A stretch of 64,000 nucleotides of DNA, taken from contig NZ_JAERRH010000010.1 in assembly GCF_016741855.1 (NCBI RefSeq), positions 1 through 64,000 of the forward strand, in the 5' to 3' direction. The notes below the pieces were generated by a model. That model saw only the letters and a list, made by a program, of their open reading frames with translations. It was not told the DNA's origin and did no database searches. Made by a program: the position numbers and the translations under genes. Of the stretch, positions 7,336 to 17,012 are shown in pieces; position 1 is the stretch's first letter; each line of letters begins with the position of its first letter. This DNA is from Streptomyces musisoli. GTDB lineage: Bacteria; Actinomycetota; Actinomycetes; Streptomycetales; Streptomycetaceae.

Positions 7336-9279
7336 ATGAGGGTTGACGGGTGGGGCGGGTCACGCGATGACGACGGTGCCGCGGAGACCCGCGGGCTGAC
7401 CTCACCTCAGGTACCGCAGCAGGGCGGCCGCCAGGCGTCCTCCGGCCCCTCGGGTGCGCCCGACGAGAGCGTGCCGGCCCAGCGTGGGGGAAGCGTGCTG
7501 CCGCCGCCCCGGGAGCTGCCGCCCGCCGACGGTGAGCTGATCGCGCGGATGCGGGCCGGCGACGACTCGGCCTACGAGGAGCTGTACCGGCGGCATGCCG
7601 ACGCGGTACGGCGCTACGCGCGGACCTGCTGCCGGGACGGCCACACCGCCGAGGACCTCACCGCCGAGGTGTTCGCCGGCATGCTCCAGGCGGTGCGCGG
7701 CGGATCCGGGCCCCGGCACGCCGTACGGGCCTATCTGCTGACCTCCGTACGGCGCGTCGCCGCACACTGGACGAAGTCCGCCCGCCGTGAGCAACTCGTC
7801 GACGACTTCGCCCTCTTCACCCAGCAGGCCGCGCGGGGCACGGAGGTGGCCGACGACGACCCGCTCGGTCTCGGCGCCGACGTGCGCGCCATGCACGAGG
7901 CCGAGCAGTCCATGGCCATGCGGGCCTTCCGCTCGCTGCCCGAGCGCTGGCAGGCCGTGCTGTGGCACACCGAGGTGGAGGACGAGTCCCCGAGCGAGGT
8001 GGCCGTCCTGTTCGGGCTGGACGCCAACGGCACCCGGGTGCTCGCCAGCCGTGCGCGCGAGGGACTGAAGCAGGCCTATCTCCAGGCCCACGTCAGCGAC
8101 AGCCTCGTCCATGACGAGGAGTGCGCCCGCTACGCCGACCAGCTGGGCACCTACGCCCGCCGCAAGCTGCGCATCCGGGCCGAGCGGGGCCTGCGCAAAC
8201 ACCTGGAGGAGTGCGCCAGGTGCCGGCTGGCGGCGGCGCAGATCGAAGAGGTCGCGAGCGGTATCCCCGGTGTCGTCCCGGTCGCGGTCATCGGCTGGTT
8301 CGGGGCCGCCGGATACGCCAAGGCGCTCGGGATCGTGGCCGGCAGCGCCGGGGCCGGGGCCGTCGGAGCCGCCGCGGCCGGCGGGTCGTCGAGCGGGGCG
8401 GGCGGCGCGGGCGGGGCCGTGGCCTCCGAGGGGCTCGGGGCGCCGGTGAAGGCCGGCATCGCGGCCGGTGTGGTCGCGGTGGCCGCCGCCGCGGTCGCGC
8501 TGGCCCTGGTGAACGACGACCATCCGGCGAAGGAGACCGCCAAGCCGTCGCCGTCCGCGCCGGTCGTGCGGCCCGAGCCGCCGACGCCCCCGCCGCCGAG
8601 GCGCGATCCCTCGCCCGAGCCCGTGCCCCACGCCCCCGAACCGGCGTCGGCCCCGGCCCCGGCGGCGCTGACGTCCACCCCCACGCCGGCACCCACGCCG
8701 ACGCCGACACCCACGCTCGCACCACCGTCCACACCGGCCCCCGCCCCCACCGCGAAGCCGGAGCCCCGGCCGACACCGACACCGACGCCGACGCCGACAC
8801 CCACCCGGCCGCCCGTTCCTCCCCCCGCGCCCGCGCCCGCGCCCACCGTCTACGAGCTGAGCGACCTGCGCTTCGACGCCGTCGGCGACGGCACCGAGCC
8901 CGAGATCGCCCTGCACGAGAGCAGCTGGGTGTGGCAGCGGTACGGCATGTCGGTCGGCGGCAAACGGTACGGGCGCGGAGCCACCGTCCACGGCCGGTCG
9001 TCCGTCACCATCGCCCTCAACCGGCAGTGCACCGCGTACGACGCACTGGCCGGCGTGGACGACCTGACGCTCGGCCTGGGCAAGGTCTCCTTCTCCGTCT
9101 ACGGCGACGGGGTCCCGCTGTGGCGGTCCGGCGTGGTCAAGGGCCGCGACCAGGCCGTCCCGGTCCATGTGAACCTCACCGGGCGGAGGACCGTACGGCT
9201 CGTCGCGGAACCGCACCGCGGCGCCTTCGACCGGGCGGCGCTGGCGGACTGGGCGGAGTCCCGGTTCACCTGCCGGTAG
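7336..9279 (+). CDS. Sigma-70 (ECF-type) factor with fused zinc-finger, membrane and NPCBM domains
   Basis: A 647-residue multidomain protein. Region 2 of an ECF sigma factor (about 66-145) contains ELIARMRAGDDSAYEELYRRH and DLTAEVFAGMLQAV; region 4 (about 190-245) has the helix-turn-helix SPSEVAVLFGLDANGTRVLASRA. A ZAS/zf-HC2-like motif follows, H-x3-C plus HLEEC-x2-C (about 257-300), as in anti-sigma factors. Next come Gly/Ala-rich hydrophobic stretches (about 310-345) and a clear membrane helix GIAAGVVAVAAAAVALALV (about 372-392), a Thr-Pro-rich linker (about 395-510) and a C-terminal NPCBM/NEW2-type domain (about 515-645). The order implies a sigma factor tethered to the membrane with an extracellular sugar-binding domain. 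The start at 7336 is uncertain; the first 60 residues are poorly conserved in character. Confidence 0.88.
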   Translation: MRVDGWGGSRDDDGAAETRGLTSPQVPQQGGRQASSGPSGAPDESVPAQRGGSVLPPPRELPPADGELIARMRAGDDSAYEELYRRHADAVRRYARTCCRDGHTAEDLTAEVFAGMLQAVRGGSGPRHAVRAYLLTSVRRVAAHWTKSARREQLVDDFALFTQQAARGTEVADDDPLGLGADVRAMHEAEQSMAMRAFRSLPERWQAVLWHTEVEDESPSEVAVLFGLDANGTRVLASRAREGLKQAYLQAHVSDSLVHDEECARYADQLGTYARRKLRIRAERGLRKHLEECARCRLAAAQIEEVASGIPGVVPVAVIGWFGAAGYAKALGIVAGSAGAGAVGAAAAGGSSSGAGGAGGAVASEGLGAPVKAGIAAGVVAVAAAAVALALVNDDHPAKETAKPSPSAPVVRPEPPTPPPPRRDPSPEPVPHAPEPASAPAPAALTSTPTPAPTPTPTPTLAPPSTPAPAPTAKPEPRPTPTPTPTPTPTRPPVPPPAPAPAPTVYELSDLRFDAVGDGTEPEIALHESSWVWQRYGMSVGGKRYGRGATVHGRSSVTIALNRQCTAYDALAGVDDLTLGLGKVSFSVYGDGVPLWRSGVVKGRDQAVPVHVNLTGRRTVRLVAEPHRGAFDRAALADWAESRFTCR

Positions 9280-9289
9280 CGCCCCTCGC

Positions 9290-12200
9290 TCAGCCCTCGG
9301 CTGCCGGTGCTCCCGGCCGGCCGCCGGCGCCCGCCGTCGCGGCCCCCAGCTCCCGCAGGACGTCCGCCACACCGAGCGAGGCGCCCCGGGCGCACTCGGC
9401 GGCGTAGCGGTCGGCCGGGAGGGCCGCGCGGGCGCCGGCCCGCACCCGGGCGGCCACGGTGCGCTCCGGCTCGGGCCGCCGGCGTCCCTCGCGCCAGTGG
9501 TCCGCGGCGGCGAACAGCCGGATCGCACCCGGCAGTTCGCCGAGCCGTGCCAGCAGACCGGCCGCCACGTCCAGCAGACCGGCCGTGATCGACTCGGCGC
9601 ACTGGTGGGCCGTGGCCTCACGCAGGGCGTCCGCCATGATCGGCAGCCCGTGCGCCGGACCCGACTCGGCGGCCGCGAGCAGCCCCTCGACCGTCCGCTG
9701 GACCGCCACGAACTGCGGCGGCGGGGTGCCGCCCCCGACTGCCGCGCGGGTCGCCTCGTACAGCTCGCGGGACCGGGCGGTCTCCCCGTCGTGGAGGGAG
9801 ATGAGGGCACGCAGCAGCAGCACGAAGGCCCGTGACTCGGGCACCGCGAACCGGTCGGCGGCCGTCTCCGCCTCGTCCAGGGTGGCCATCGCGGCCTTCC
9901 GGTCGCCTCGGCGGTAGGAGATCTCGGCCAGCCGGGCGAGCAGGAACGGCGCCTCGGCGCTCGCGCCCACCTCGTAGGCGAGGCGCAGCGCCTCCTCGTA
10001 CTCGCCGCGGGCCTCGTCGAACCGGCCGCGCGCCATGGCCGCCTCGCCGGCCGCGCTGCACACCTGCGCCCGCATCCAGCGGTCGCCGACGCGCCGGCTG
10101 AGGAGCCGCAGTTCGGCCAGGTCCTCGTCCACGCCCCGGAGGTTGCCGGGCGAGTCGACGGTCACGTGGGCGCGGTACATCAGGGCGACGCCGATCTCCC
10201 AGTCGTCGCCGTGTCTGCGGGCGTTGGCGACGGCCTGCGCCATGACCGGGCGGATGTCCACCGGACCGCCCAGGTAGTAGGTGGTCAGCGGCCAGACGAT
10301 GCCCGGGAAGCGGGCGGCCGGGGCACCGCCGCGCTCGTACGCGGCCCGCAGGCGGGCGATGTACTCCGGGGCCCGCTCGTCGGCCGCGAGGTTGTCGGTG
10401 TTCGACTCGGAGGTCAGGAACAGGTCGAGCATGCGCAGGTCCGTCCGCAGCTCGGCCAGCGGATGTCCGGCCTGGCCGTCGGGGTCGGCGAGGAAGGCGC
10501 CCACCGGGTCGGCGCGGTCCACCGCGGCCCGCAGGCCGGCGGCCGGCGTGCCCGCGGGCAGGGTGTCCAGGGCGACGCCGAGGCGGAGCGTCAGCCGGAC
10601 CCAGGCCACCCCTTCCTGACGGTGGTTGCGCAGCCACCAGAACCAGCCGATGGCCAGGACGACGGCGGCCGCCTCCGCCTCGTCCCCGGCGCGCACCGCC
10701 CGGTCCAGGGCCGCGCGGATGTTGTCCAGCTCGGTCTCCAGGCGGGAGAACCAGGGGAGCTGGGCCGCCGACCGCAGCTGCGGCTCTGCCTCCTCCACCA
10801 GCGACCGCGCCCACGCGCGGTGGCGTCGCTCCGCCGCCGCGCGCAGTCCGGGGGTCTCGGCCGCGCGCTCGGTGGCGTACTCGTGGATGGTCTCCAGCAT
10901 CCGGTAGCGCATGCCTGAGCCGGCGGCGGTGCCGTCCGGGGCGGCGACGACGAGGGACTTGTCGACCAGCGCGCCGATCAGGTCCGCGGCGGGGCCGGTG
11001 CACACGGCCTCGGCCGCCACGAGGTCCCAGCCGCCGGCGAACACCGACACCTCGCGCAGCACCGTGCGCTCCTGCTCGTCCAGCAGGTCCCAGGACCAGT
11101 CGACGACCGCGCGCAGGGTCTGCTGGCGGGGCAGGACCGTGCGGCTTCCGGAGGTGAGCAGGCGGAAGCGGTCGTCGAGGCGGTCGGCGATCTGCCGTGG
11201 GGTCAGCAGCCTGAGCCGGGCCGCGGCCAGTTCGATGGCGAGCGGCAGTCCGTCCAGGCGGCGGCAGATCTCCGCCACGGCCACGGTGTCGCCGAGCACC
11301 GCGTCGGCGTCGGGGCGGACGGCCTGCGCGCGCTCGGTGAAGAGGCGGTGCGCCTGCTCCGGGACGAGGGGTTCGACCGGGCGCACCGACTCCCCGGCGA
11401 CGCCCAGGGGTTCGCGGCTGGTCGCGAGGATCGTGAGCCCGGGGCAGCGGGTGAGGAGGGTCTCGGCGAGGGCGGCCGCCGCGTCGATGACGTGCTCGCA
11501 GTTGTCGAGGATCAGGAGTTGGCTGCGCGCCGCGCAGTACTCGATGAGCAGGGCGGTGGGGTCGGCCTGCGAGGTCGCCAGCTCGTTGGTCAGCAGCGCG
11601 GTCTCGCGCAGACCGAGCGCGCTGACCACCGCGCCGGGGACCGCCTCCGGCCGGTCGAGCGGGGCCAGCTCGATCAGCCAGGCCGAGGGGAGCGCCGCGG
11701 CGGCCTCCTCGGCGAGGCGGGTCTTTCCCGAGCCGCCCGGTCCGGTGAGCGTGACCAGGCGGGCCCTGTGCAAGTCGGAACGAATGGCCTCGAGTTCCGG
11801 TTCCCGCCCGACGAAGGACGTCAGACGGGGGCGGAGGTTTCCGCTGCGCTCGGGGCGCGGGGCGCAGGGCACCGGTGCCGGGCGGGCGGGTGGCGCCGGG
11901 GGTGCCGGTGCCTCCTGTTTCAGCAACGACGCGTGCAGGGCCTGGAGTTCCGGCCCGGGGTCGGTGCCGAGGGTGTCGGCGAGGGTGCGGCGGGCGGACT
12001 CGTAGGCGGCGAGGGCGTCGGCCGGGCGGCCGGTGTCGCGCAGGGCGCGGATGAGGAGGACGTGCAGGGACTCGTCGTACGGGTGGGCGGTGGTCAGTTC
12101 CCGCAGCTCCGGTACGGCCTCCTGGGCGCGGCCGAGGGCGAGGGCCGCGGTGGCGCGGGCGCGGGTCGCCTCCAGGCGCAGGGCCTCGGGGCGGGTGGCC

Positions 12201-12628
12201 GCGGTGCGGTCGGGGAGGTCGGCGAGAGCGGGTCCGTGCCAGAGGGACAGGGCCTCGGTGAGGGTGCGGTGGGCGGTCGCCGGGTCGCCGGTGGTGAGGG
12301 CGGTGGTGCCGGTGTGGGTGAGCCGCTCGAAGACGTGGAGGTCGACGTCCTCCTCGGTGGCTTCGAGGCGGTAGCCGCCCGGGGTGGAGGTGACGGCGTG
12401 TCTGCCGAGGGCGCGGCGGAGGCGGCCGACGAGGGCCTGGAGGGCGGCCGGGGCGTCCTGGGGCGGGTCGTCCGCCCAGATCTCGTCGATGAGGGTGTCG
12501 GGGGTTGTGGTGCGGCCGGGGCGGAGGGCCAGGGCGGCGAGGAGCGTACGGAGGCGCTGGCCGCCGAGGGGCAGGGCACTGCCCTGGTCGTCCGCTGCTT
12601 GGGCTACGCCCAGGATTCTGTACCGCAC
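9290..12628 (-). CDS. AfsR/SARP-type regulator with BTAD, NB-ARC ATPase and TPR domains
   Basis: A 1112-residue STAND-type regulator. The N-terminal OmpR-like winged helix (about 1-90: VRYRILGV, LRTLLAALALRPGRTTTPDTLIDEIW) is followed by the bacterial transcriptional activation domain (about 95-240). The NB-ARC ATPase (about 275-560) has Walker A LTGPGGSGKTRLAEE, Walker B LLILDNCEHVID and the conserved GLPLAIELAAARLRLLT. A long helical TPR region makes up the C-terminal half. The GTG at 12628 begins exactly at the family start; the longer frame adds 40 unrelated residues. Family members activate antibiotic or developmental genes after ATP-dependent oligomerisation. No biosynthetic cluster is beside it, so the target is unknown. 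It ends 11 bp from the sigma-factor gene in a convergent arrangement. Confidence 0.9.
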   Translation of the reverse strand: MRYRILGVAQAADDQGSALPLGGQRLRTLLAALALRPGRTTTPDTLIDEIWADDPPQDAPAALQALVGRLRRALGRHAVTSTPGGYRLEATEEDVDLHVFERLTHTGTTALTTGDPATAHRTLTEALSLWHGPALADLPDRTAATRPEALRLEATRARATAALALGRAQEAVPELRELTTAHPYDESLHVLLIRALRDTGRPADALAAYESARRTLADTLGTDPGPELQALHASLLKQEAPAPPAPPARPAPVPCAPRPERSGNLRPRLTSFVGREPELEAIRSDLHRARLVTLTGPGGSGKTRLAEEAAAALPSAWLIELAPLDRPEAVPGAVVSALGLRETALLTNELATSQADPTALLIEYCAARSQLLILDNCEHVIDAAAALAETLLTRCPGLTILATSREPLGVAGESVRPVEPLVPEQAHRLFTERAQAVRPDADAVLGDTVAVAEICRRLDGLPLAIELAAARLRLLTPRQIADRLDDRFRLLTSGSRTVLPRQQTLRAVVDWSWDLLDEQERTVLREVSVFAGGWDLVAAEAVCTGPAADLIGALVDKSLVVAAPDGTAAGSGMRYRMLETIHEYATERAAETPGLRAAAERRHRAWARSLVEEAEPQLRSAAQLPWFSRLETELDNIRAALDRAVRAGDEAEAAAVVLAIGWFWWLRNHRQEGVAWVRLTLRLGVALDTLPAGTPAAGLRAAVDRADPVGAFLADPDGQAGHPLAELRTDLRMLDLFLTSESNTDNLAADERAPEYIARLRAAYERGGAPAARFPGIVWPLTTYYLGGPVDIRPVMAQAVANARRHGDDWEIGVALMYRAHVTVDSPGNLRGVDEDLAELRLLSRRVGDRWMRAQVCSAAGEAAMARGRFDEARGEYEEALRLAYEVGASAEAPFLLARLAEISYRRGDRKAAMATLDEAETAADRFAVPESRAFVLLLRALISLHDGETARSRELYEATRAAVGGGTPPPQFVAVQRTVEGLLAAAESGPAHGLPIMADALREATAHQCAESITAGLLDVAAGLLARLGELPGAIRLFAAADHWREGRRRPEPERTVAARVRAGARAALPADRYAAECARGASLGVADVLRELGAATAGAGGRPGAPAAEG

Positions 12629-12788
12629 CCGGCCATTGTCGCGGTGGGTACGGGATGGGGGCACGGGGGTTTCGAAGGGACGCGAGGAACCGCGCGACCA
12701 GCCACGACGAACCCGCACCCGGCCGACGGCCCCGCAGACCTCCGGCACCGCGCCCCCGTCGGCCCCGCAACCGCCGCCCCCGTCGGCC

Positions 12789-14864
12789 TCACGCCCCCGG
12801 CGTCAGCGCGCTTCTTCTCGGCTGGATTCCGGACGGCACCGCGCGGGAGCGGGTGGCGGTGCCCGTCCAGCACGTGCCCCGCCGGGAAAGAAGGCGGCGG
12901 AGCCAGAGTTCGAGGGAGATGAGGTCGGCCAGCCCGTCCAGCGGCAGGGGCTCGCCGGCCGCGGCGGACCGCACGGCCTTGCGGATGACGCGGGCCTCCA
13001 CGAGCCCGGCATCGGCCAGGAGTGGCGTCGCGAAGAGGTCCAGGATCGGATCGGCCGCGACGCGCAGGCCCGCGCGCGCGGCGGCCGCCGAGGAGGCGTG
13101 GGAGGGGGCGCCCCAGCCGGAGGGGAGGTCGGTGACGCCCGCCCCCTCCAGGACCGTACGGAGGATGGCGGCGCGTGCGCCGGGCTGGACGCGCAGGGCC
13201 TCGGGCAGGTCACGGCAGGCGCGGACGACCTGGTTGTCGAGGAACGGCGCGTGCAGGCGCTGGGAACGGATCTCCACGGCCTGCTCCAGGACCCGGAGGT
13301 CGGCGGCGTGCCGGGCGAGCGCCGCACGCGCGCGATAGTCGCCGGGGCGCTGCACCCCGGTGCCGGAGCGATCGGCCTCCGCCTGGAGCAGAACCGATAC
13401 TTCAGCCAGTGCCTCCCCTGTCAGCCACCCCGCGGCGGGCCCGGGTCTGGCCCAGGTCAGCGCGGCGAGGGAAGCGCCGACCGCCCCCTTGGGCTCGTCG
13501 AAGCGGCGCCGCATCAGCCGCTCGGCCAGCACCTCCAGGCCCGACCGGTAGGGGGTGCGGGCCAGGCGCCGGGCCGCACCGTACACGCGCGCGGGGACCA
13601 TCACCGAGCCGTCGGCGCGGGCGAGCGCGGCGACCGGCCGGACCAGGTGGCGCCGCCGTCGGTCCACCAGCAGGTCGGCGAGCCGGGCGGGGTGGGCGTC
13701 CAGGACCTGGCGTGCGCCCTGACCGGTGAAGTGGTCGGCGCTGCCGGCGGCGAGCCGCGCCCGGTGCCGGGCCGCCTGCACCAGGGAGGGCCCCGGTTCG
13801 TCGGTCAGGGGGCCGTCGAGGTCGGCGTACGGCAGGGTCTCCTCCCCGCCGGTGACCACGACGTGGTGCAGACGGGGGTTGGCGGCCAGGGCTCCGGCGC
13901 GCTCGAGTTCGGCCTCCCGGCCGGCCACGGCCAGGTCGTTGAAGGTGACGGCGAGGAGGCGCTCGCCGGCGCCCGTGCCATGGCCGAGGAGCGTTCCGGG
14001 CCTGCCGGGCAGCCCGGCGGCCAGCAGCGCGAGGGTGCCGGACGCGGGACCGCCGGACAGGTCGGCGCCGATGCCGGGGACCGGCATCCCGCGCGCGGCC
14101 CGCCGTTCGGCCGGCCCCATGCCGGGTACCGGTCCGGGGTCCAGGTCGGGCACGTGCCGGGGTGCCGCGAGCCGGGTGCGGACCGCCTCGACGAGGGCGT
14201 CCCGTACGGCGTCCACGGCGCGGTCGGGGTCGGCCGGGGGCGCCGCCACGGCGAGGGAGGCGACCGGCTCGAATCCGACGATCTCGCGTGCCCCGGCGCG
14301 CAGCACCAGTGCATGCCCTGGCGGAATGCGCCGTACGCCTTCGTACGGGGTGGTGTCGCGCAGCGCGGCCGGCACGTCCGGGGCGGCGAGCAGGGCCGCG
14401 AGGTGGGTGAAGTCGAGGTTGGACTCGATGAGGTCGGCGAGGGGAAGTGCGGCGGTGGCGTAGGCCGTGCCGCCGGCCCAGGGGGTGTGGAACACCGGCC
14501 GGGCGCCCGCCAGATCACCGCAGACGGTGATGCGGCGGCCGGCCTGGACGACGGCCGTGTAGCTGCCGGACCAGGTGGTCAGGTGGCGCACCGCGCCCCC
14601 GCGCGCGGTGACCAGGCCGCGCCGCAGCTCCTCGTCGCTCGCGCCGCAGATGCCGAGGACGGCGATCCGGTGCTCCGCGTCGGCGTGCACCACGCGCACC
14701 TCGTCCGGGCGCCAGTCGCCGACGGCCCACAGGGGATCGGGGTCGCCCCACAGGAGTTGGGAGCCGACCGGATGCAGTGTCTCGCCGTCGTACCCGACGG
14801 CTCCCGCGGATCCGATCCCGGCGGCGCCCGCGGCGGTGCTGCTCCACCCCACCAACCACCGCAT
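12789..14864 (-). CDS. Asparagine-synthase-like (beta-lactam/lasso cyclase type) protein, degenerate motifs
   Basis: A 691-residue protein with the two-domain plan of class B asparagine synthetases and lasso peptide cyclases. The N-terminal Ntn-like half (about 1-215) begins MRWLVGW, so it lacks the Cys-2 nucleophile needed for glutamine hydrolysis; VCGDLAGARPVFHT and RRIPPGHALVL match the family. The C-terminal PP-loop half starts near 270 with GADLSGGPASGTLAL, where the normal SGGxDS has become SGGPAS. RLHAPFLDNQVVRAC and LPEALR are the usual later motifs. A strong ribosome binding site, GGAGG, lies 6 bp before the ATG. No lasso protease, RRE protein or precursor gene is adjacent. It may amidate or cyclise an unknown substrate, or be a non-catalytic relative. 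Confidence 0.85.
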   Translation of the reverse strand: MRWLVGWSSTAAGAAGIGSAGAVGYDGETLHPVGSQLLWGDPDPLWAVGDWRPDEVRVVHADAEHRIAVLGICGASDEELRRGLVTARGGAVRHLTTWSGSYTAVVQAGRRITVCGDLAGARPVFHTPWAGGTAYATAALPLADLIESNLDFTHLAALLAAPDVPAALRDTTPYEGVRRIPPGHALVLRAGAREIVGFEPVASLAVAAPPADPDRAVDAVRDALVEAVRTRLAAPRHVPDLDPGPVPGMGPAERRAARGMPVPGIGADLSGGPASGTLALLAAGLPGRPGTLLGHGTGAGERLLAVTFNDLAVAGREAELERAGALAANPRLHHVVVTGGEETLPYADLDGPLTDEPGPSLVQAARHRARLAAGSADHFTGQGARQVLDAHPARLADLLVDRRRRHLVRPVAALARADGSVMVPARVYGAARRLARTPYRSGLEVLAERLMRRRFDEPKGAVGASLAALTWARPGPAAGWLTGEALAEVSVLLQAEADRSGTGVQRPGDYRARAALARHAADLRVLEQAVEIRSQRLHAPFLDNQVVRACRDLPEALRVQPGARAAILRTVLEGAGVTDLPSGWGAPSHASSAAAARAGLRVAADPILDLFATPLLADAGLVEARVIRKAVRSAAAGEPLPLDGLADLISLELWLRRLLSRRGTCWTGTATRSRAVPSGIQPRRSALTPGA

Positions 14865-15587
14865 CGACGCCTCCACAGGCTGTGGACCACCAGTGCACCG
14901 TACGAACCGGACCCCATGCTGCCATGAAGGGAACGTCGGAGAGGCGCGGTGGCACCGCCTTCGATCGAGGGAAGTTCGCGGCGCGGGCCGGGGAGGCCGA
15001 CGGCCGACGGGCGCGGGCCGGTGGGACCCGGCGGGGACGGCACTTGAGGGGCACGGCTCGAATGCGCCCCCAATGCGCTCCCCCAAAACTCCCTTCGCGC
15101 CCTCAAGTTGCATGGTCGGAGCGGAAATCCACCGCACTCAGGGGGGTCGATTTTCGGCCAAATCAGTGGCGGGCCACCGGATTTGAGCACGCTCCGTACA
15201 GGACCGCGGAGTACGTGACGGCCTCCGCAAGCGCACAGTCCGGGAGGCGGGTGACGCCTCCCGGACCGGTCCGCCACCCGCGGGGATGAAGGTGGCGGTG
15301 TCCCCCAGCCCACTGGATCCAGTACAGCGGGCCGACCCACGCATGAGCCATGGAACCGCTCCCCGGATGGCCGGAGAAGAGCGCACGGGCGGGCGCACGG
15401 CCACACGGCCGGGGGCACGGGGCGACAGGCCGTGCACGGTGCGTACAGGGCACGGCTTCCGTACGGACCACAATCCCGCCAACCGGAACAATGCCCCTTA
15501 ACGCTTGGGATGCGGCGAACTACGCTGGGTTTACGAATGCCGCGTGGTTATGCCAGAGCGGCAGCCGTCTGTGTCGAGGGGTGGCGC
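14865..15587. other. Long divergent intergenic region
   Basis: About 720 bp between two divergently read genes. No reading frame in it has a ribosome binding site or protein-like composition, and I found no leader-core peptide that would pair with the asparagine-synthase-like gene. A hairpin lies at 15239-15265 (11-bp stem TCCGGGAGGCG, loop GGTGA). The right part should hold the promoter of the TPR regulator. Confidence 0.5.
15239..15265. terminator. Hairpin in intergenic region
   Basis: TCCGGGAGGCG, loop GGTGA, CGCCTCCCGGA: a perfect 11-bp stem with no U-tract. It could be a terminator or a leader structure; no gene ends nearby. Confidence 0.4.
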
Positions 15588-17012
15588 ATGTCCAGGGAGC
15601 AACGCGGGCCGAACGAAAAGCTCGGCGCCGTTCTCGCCCTCGCGGGAATCAGCAACGCGGGACTCGCCCGGCGCGTCAACGACCTTGGCGCCCAACGCGG
15701 GTTGACGCTTCGCTACGACAAGACGTCCGTGGCGCGCTGGGTGTCGAAGGGCATGGTGCCGCAGGGTGCCGCGCCGCACCTCATCGCCGCCGCCATCGGC
15801 CAGAAGCTCGGCCGGCCGGTGCCGCTCCACGAGATCGGCCTGGCGGACGCCGATCCCGCGCCCGAAGTGGGCCTCGCCTTCCCGAGAGACGTAGGACAGG
15901 CGGTGAAGTCGGCGACGGAGCTGTACCGTCTCGACCTCGCCGGGCGCCGGGCCGGCTCCGGCGGCATCTGGCAGTCCCTCGCCGGGTCGTTCGCAGTGAG
16001 CGCATACGCAACGCCTGCCTCACGATGGCTGATAACCCCCGCCGACAGCTCGGTCGCGCGGGAGGCGGGCTCCACCGAGGTATCCGGCGCACCGATCAAA
16101 GTCGGCCACAGCGACGTGCAGAAGCTGCGGGAGGCCGCCGAGGACGCCAGACGCTGGGACTCCAAGTACGGAGGCGGCGACTGGCGTTCGTCGATGGTGC
16201 CGGAGTGCCTGCGGGTGGAGGCGGCGCCGCTGCTGCTCGGCTCCTACTCCGACGAGGTCGGCCGCGCCCTGTTCGGGGCCTCGGCGGAACTCACCCGCCT
16301 CGCCGGCTGGATGGCCTTCGACACCGGCCAGCAGGAAGCCGCGCAGCGGTACTACATCCAGGCGCTGCGGCTCGCCCGTGCGGCGGCGGACGTCCCGCTG
16401 GGCGGCTATGTGCTGGCGTCCATGTCGCTCCAGGCGACGTACCGGGGGTTCGGGGACGAGGGGGTCGATCTCGCGCAGGCCGCCCTCGAGCGCAACCGGG
16501 GGCTGGCGACCGCCCGCACCATGAGCTTCTTCCGGCTGGTCGAGGCACGGGCACACGCGCGTGCGGGAGACGCGCAGGCCGCGGGCACGGCACTGAAGGC
16601 GGCCGAGGGCTGGCTGGAGCGGTCGCGCGAGGGGGACAACGACCCGTCGTGGCTCGGTTTCTACGGGTACGACCGGTTCGCCGCCGACGCGGCCGAGTGC
16701 TACCGCGATCTGAAGGCACCGCGGCAGGTCCGCCGGTTCACCGAGCAGGCGCTGTCGAAGCCGACGGAGGAGTTCGTGCGGTCGCACGGGCTGCGGTTGG
16801 TCGTCTCCGCCGTCGCCGAGCTGGAGTCCGGGAACCTGGACGCGGCGTGCGAGCAGGGGGTGCGGGCCGTGGAGGTGGCGGGGCGGATCTCGTCGGCGCG
16901 GACGACGGAGTACGTGAAGGACCTCCTGCACCGGCTGGAGCCCTACGGGGACGAGCCTCGGGTGGTGGAGCTGCGGGAGAGGGCCCGGCCGCTTCTCATG
17001 GCGCCGGCGTGA
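15588..17012 (+). CDS. Sporulation-associated regulator with TPR-like repeats (NsdA-like family)
   Basis: A 474-residue protein. The N-terminal region (about 8-75) is helix-turn-helix-like: NEKLGAVLALAGISNAGLARRVNDLGAQ followed by DKTSVARWVSKGMVPQGAAPHLIAAAI. The rest is helical with TPR-like pairs, for example AGWMAFDTGQQEAAQRYYIQALRLA and FFRLVEARAHARAGDAQAAGTALKAAE. Streptomyces has several such proteins that act in sporulation or as negative regulators of antibiotic production (NsdA is the best known). The ATG at 15588 follows GAGGGGTGGCGC; upstream in-frame starts at 15537 and 15432 have no ribosome binding site. It is divergent from the asparagine-synthase-like gene across a long gap. 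A direct DNA target is not evident. Confidence 0.8.
   Translation: MSREQRGPNEKLGAVLALAGISNAGLARRVNDLGAQRGLTLRYDKTSVARWVSKGMVPQGAAPHLIAAAIGQKLGRPVPLHEIGLADADPAPEVGLAFPRDVGQAVKSATELYRLDLAGRRAGSGGIWQSLAGSFAVSAYATPASRWLITPADSSVAREAGSTEVSGAPIKVGHSDVQKLREAAEDARRWDSKYGGGDWRSSMVPECLRVEAAPLLLGSYSDEVGRALFGASAELTRLAGWMAFDTGQQEAAQRYYIQALRLARAAADVPLGGYVLASMSLQATYRGFGDEGVDLAQAALERNRGLATARTMSFFRLVEARAHARAGDAQAAGTALKAAEGWLERSREGDNDPSWLGFYGYDRFAADAAECYRDLKAPRQVRRFTEQALSKPTEEFVRSHGLRLVVSAVAELESGNLDAACEQGVRAVEVAGRISSARTTEYVKDLLHRLEPYGDEPRVVELRERARPLLMAPA

Noticed and set aside
10166..10918. Plus-strand frames inside the SARP gene
   Set aside because: Shadow frames; the minus-strand gene has clear Walker motifs and correct family start.
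12384..14927. 847-codon frame antisense to the asparagine-synthase-like gene
   Set aside because: No ribosome binding site, Gly/Arg-rich shadow translation, and it crosses two real genes.
14865..15587. Possible lasso precursor gene beside the asparagine-synthase-like protein
   Set aside because: No short frame with leader-core features and no RRE or protease genes nearby.
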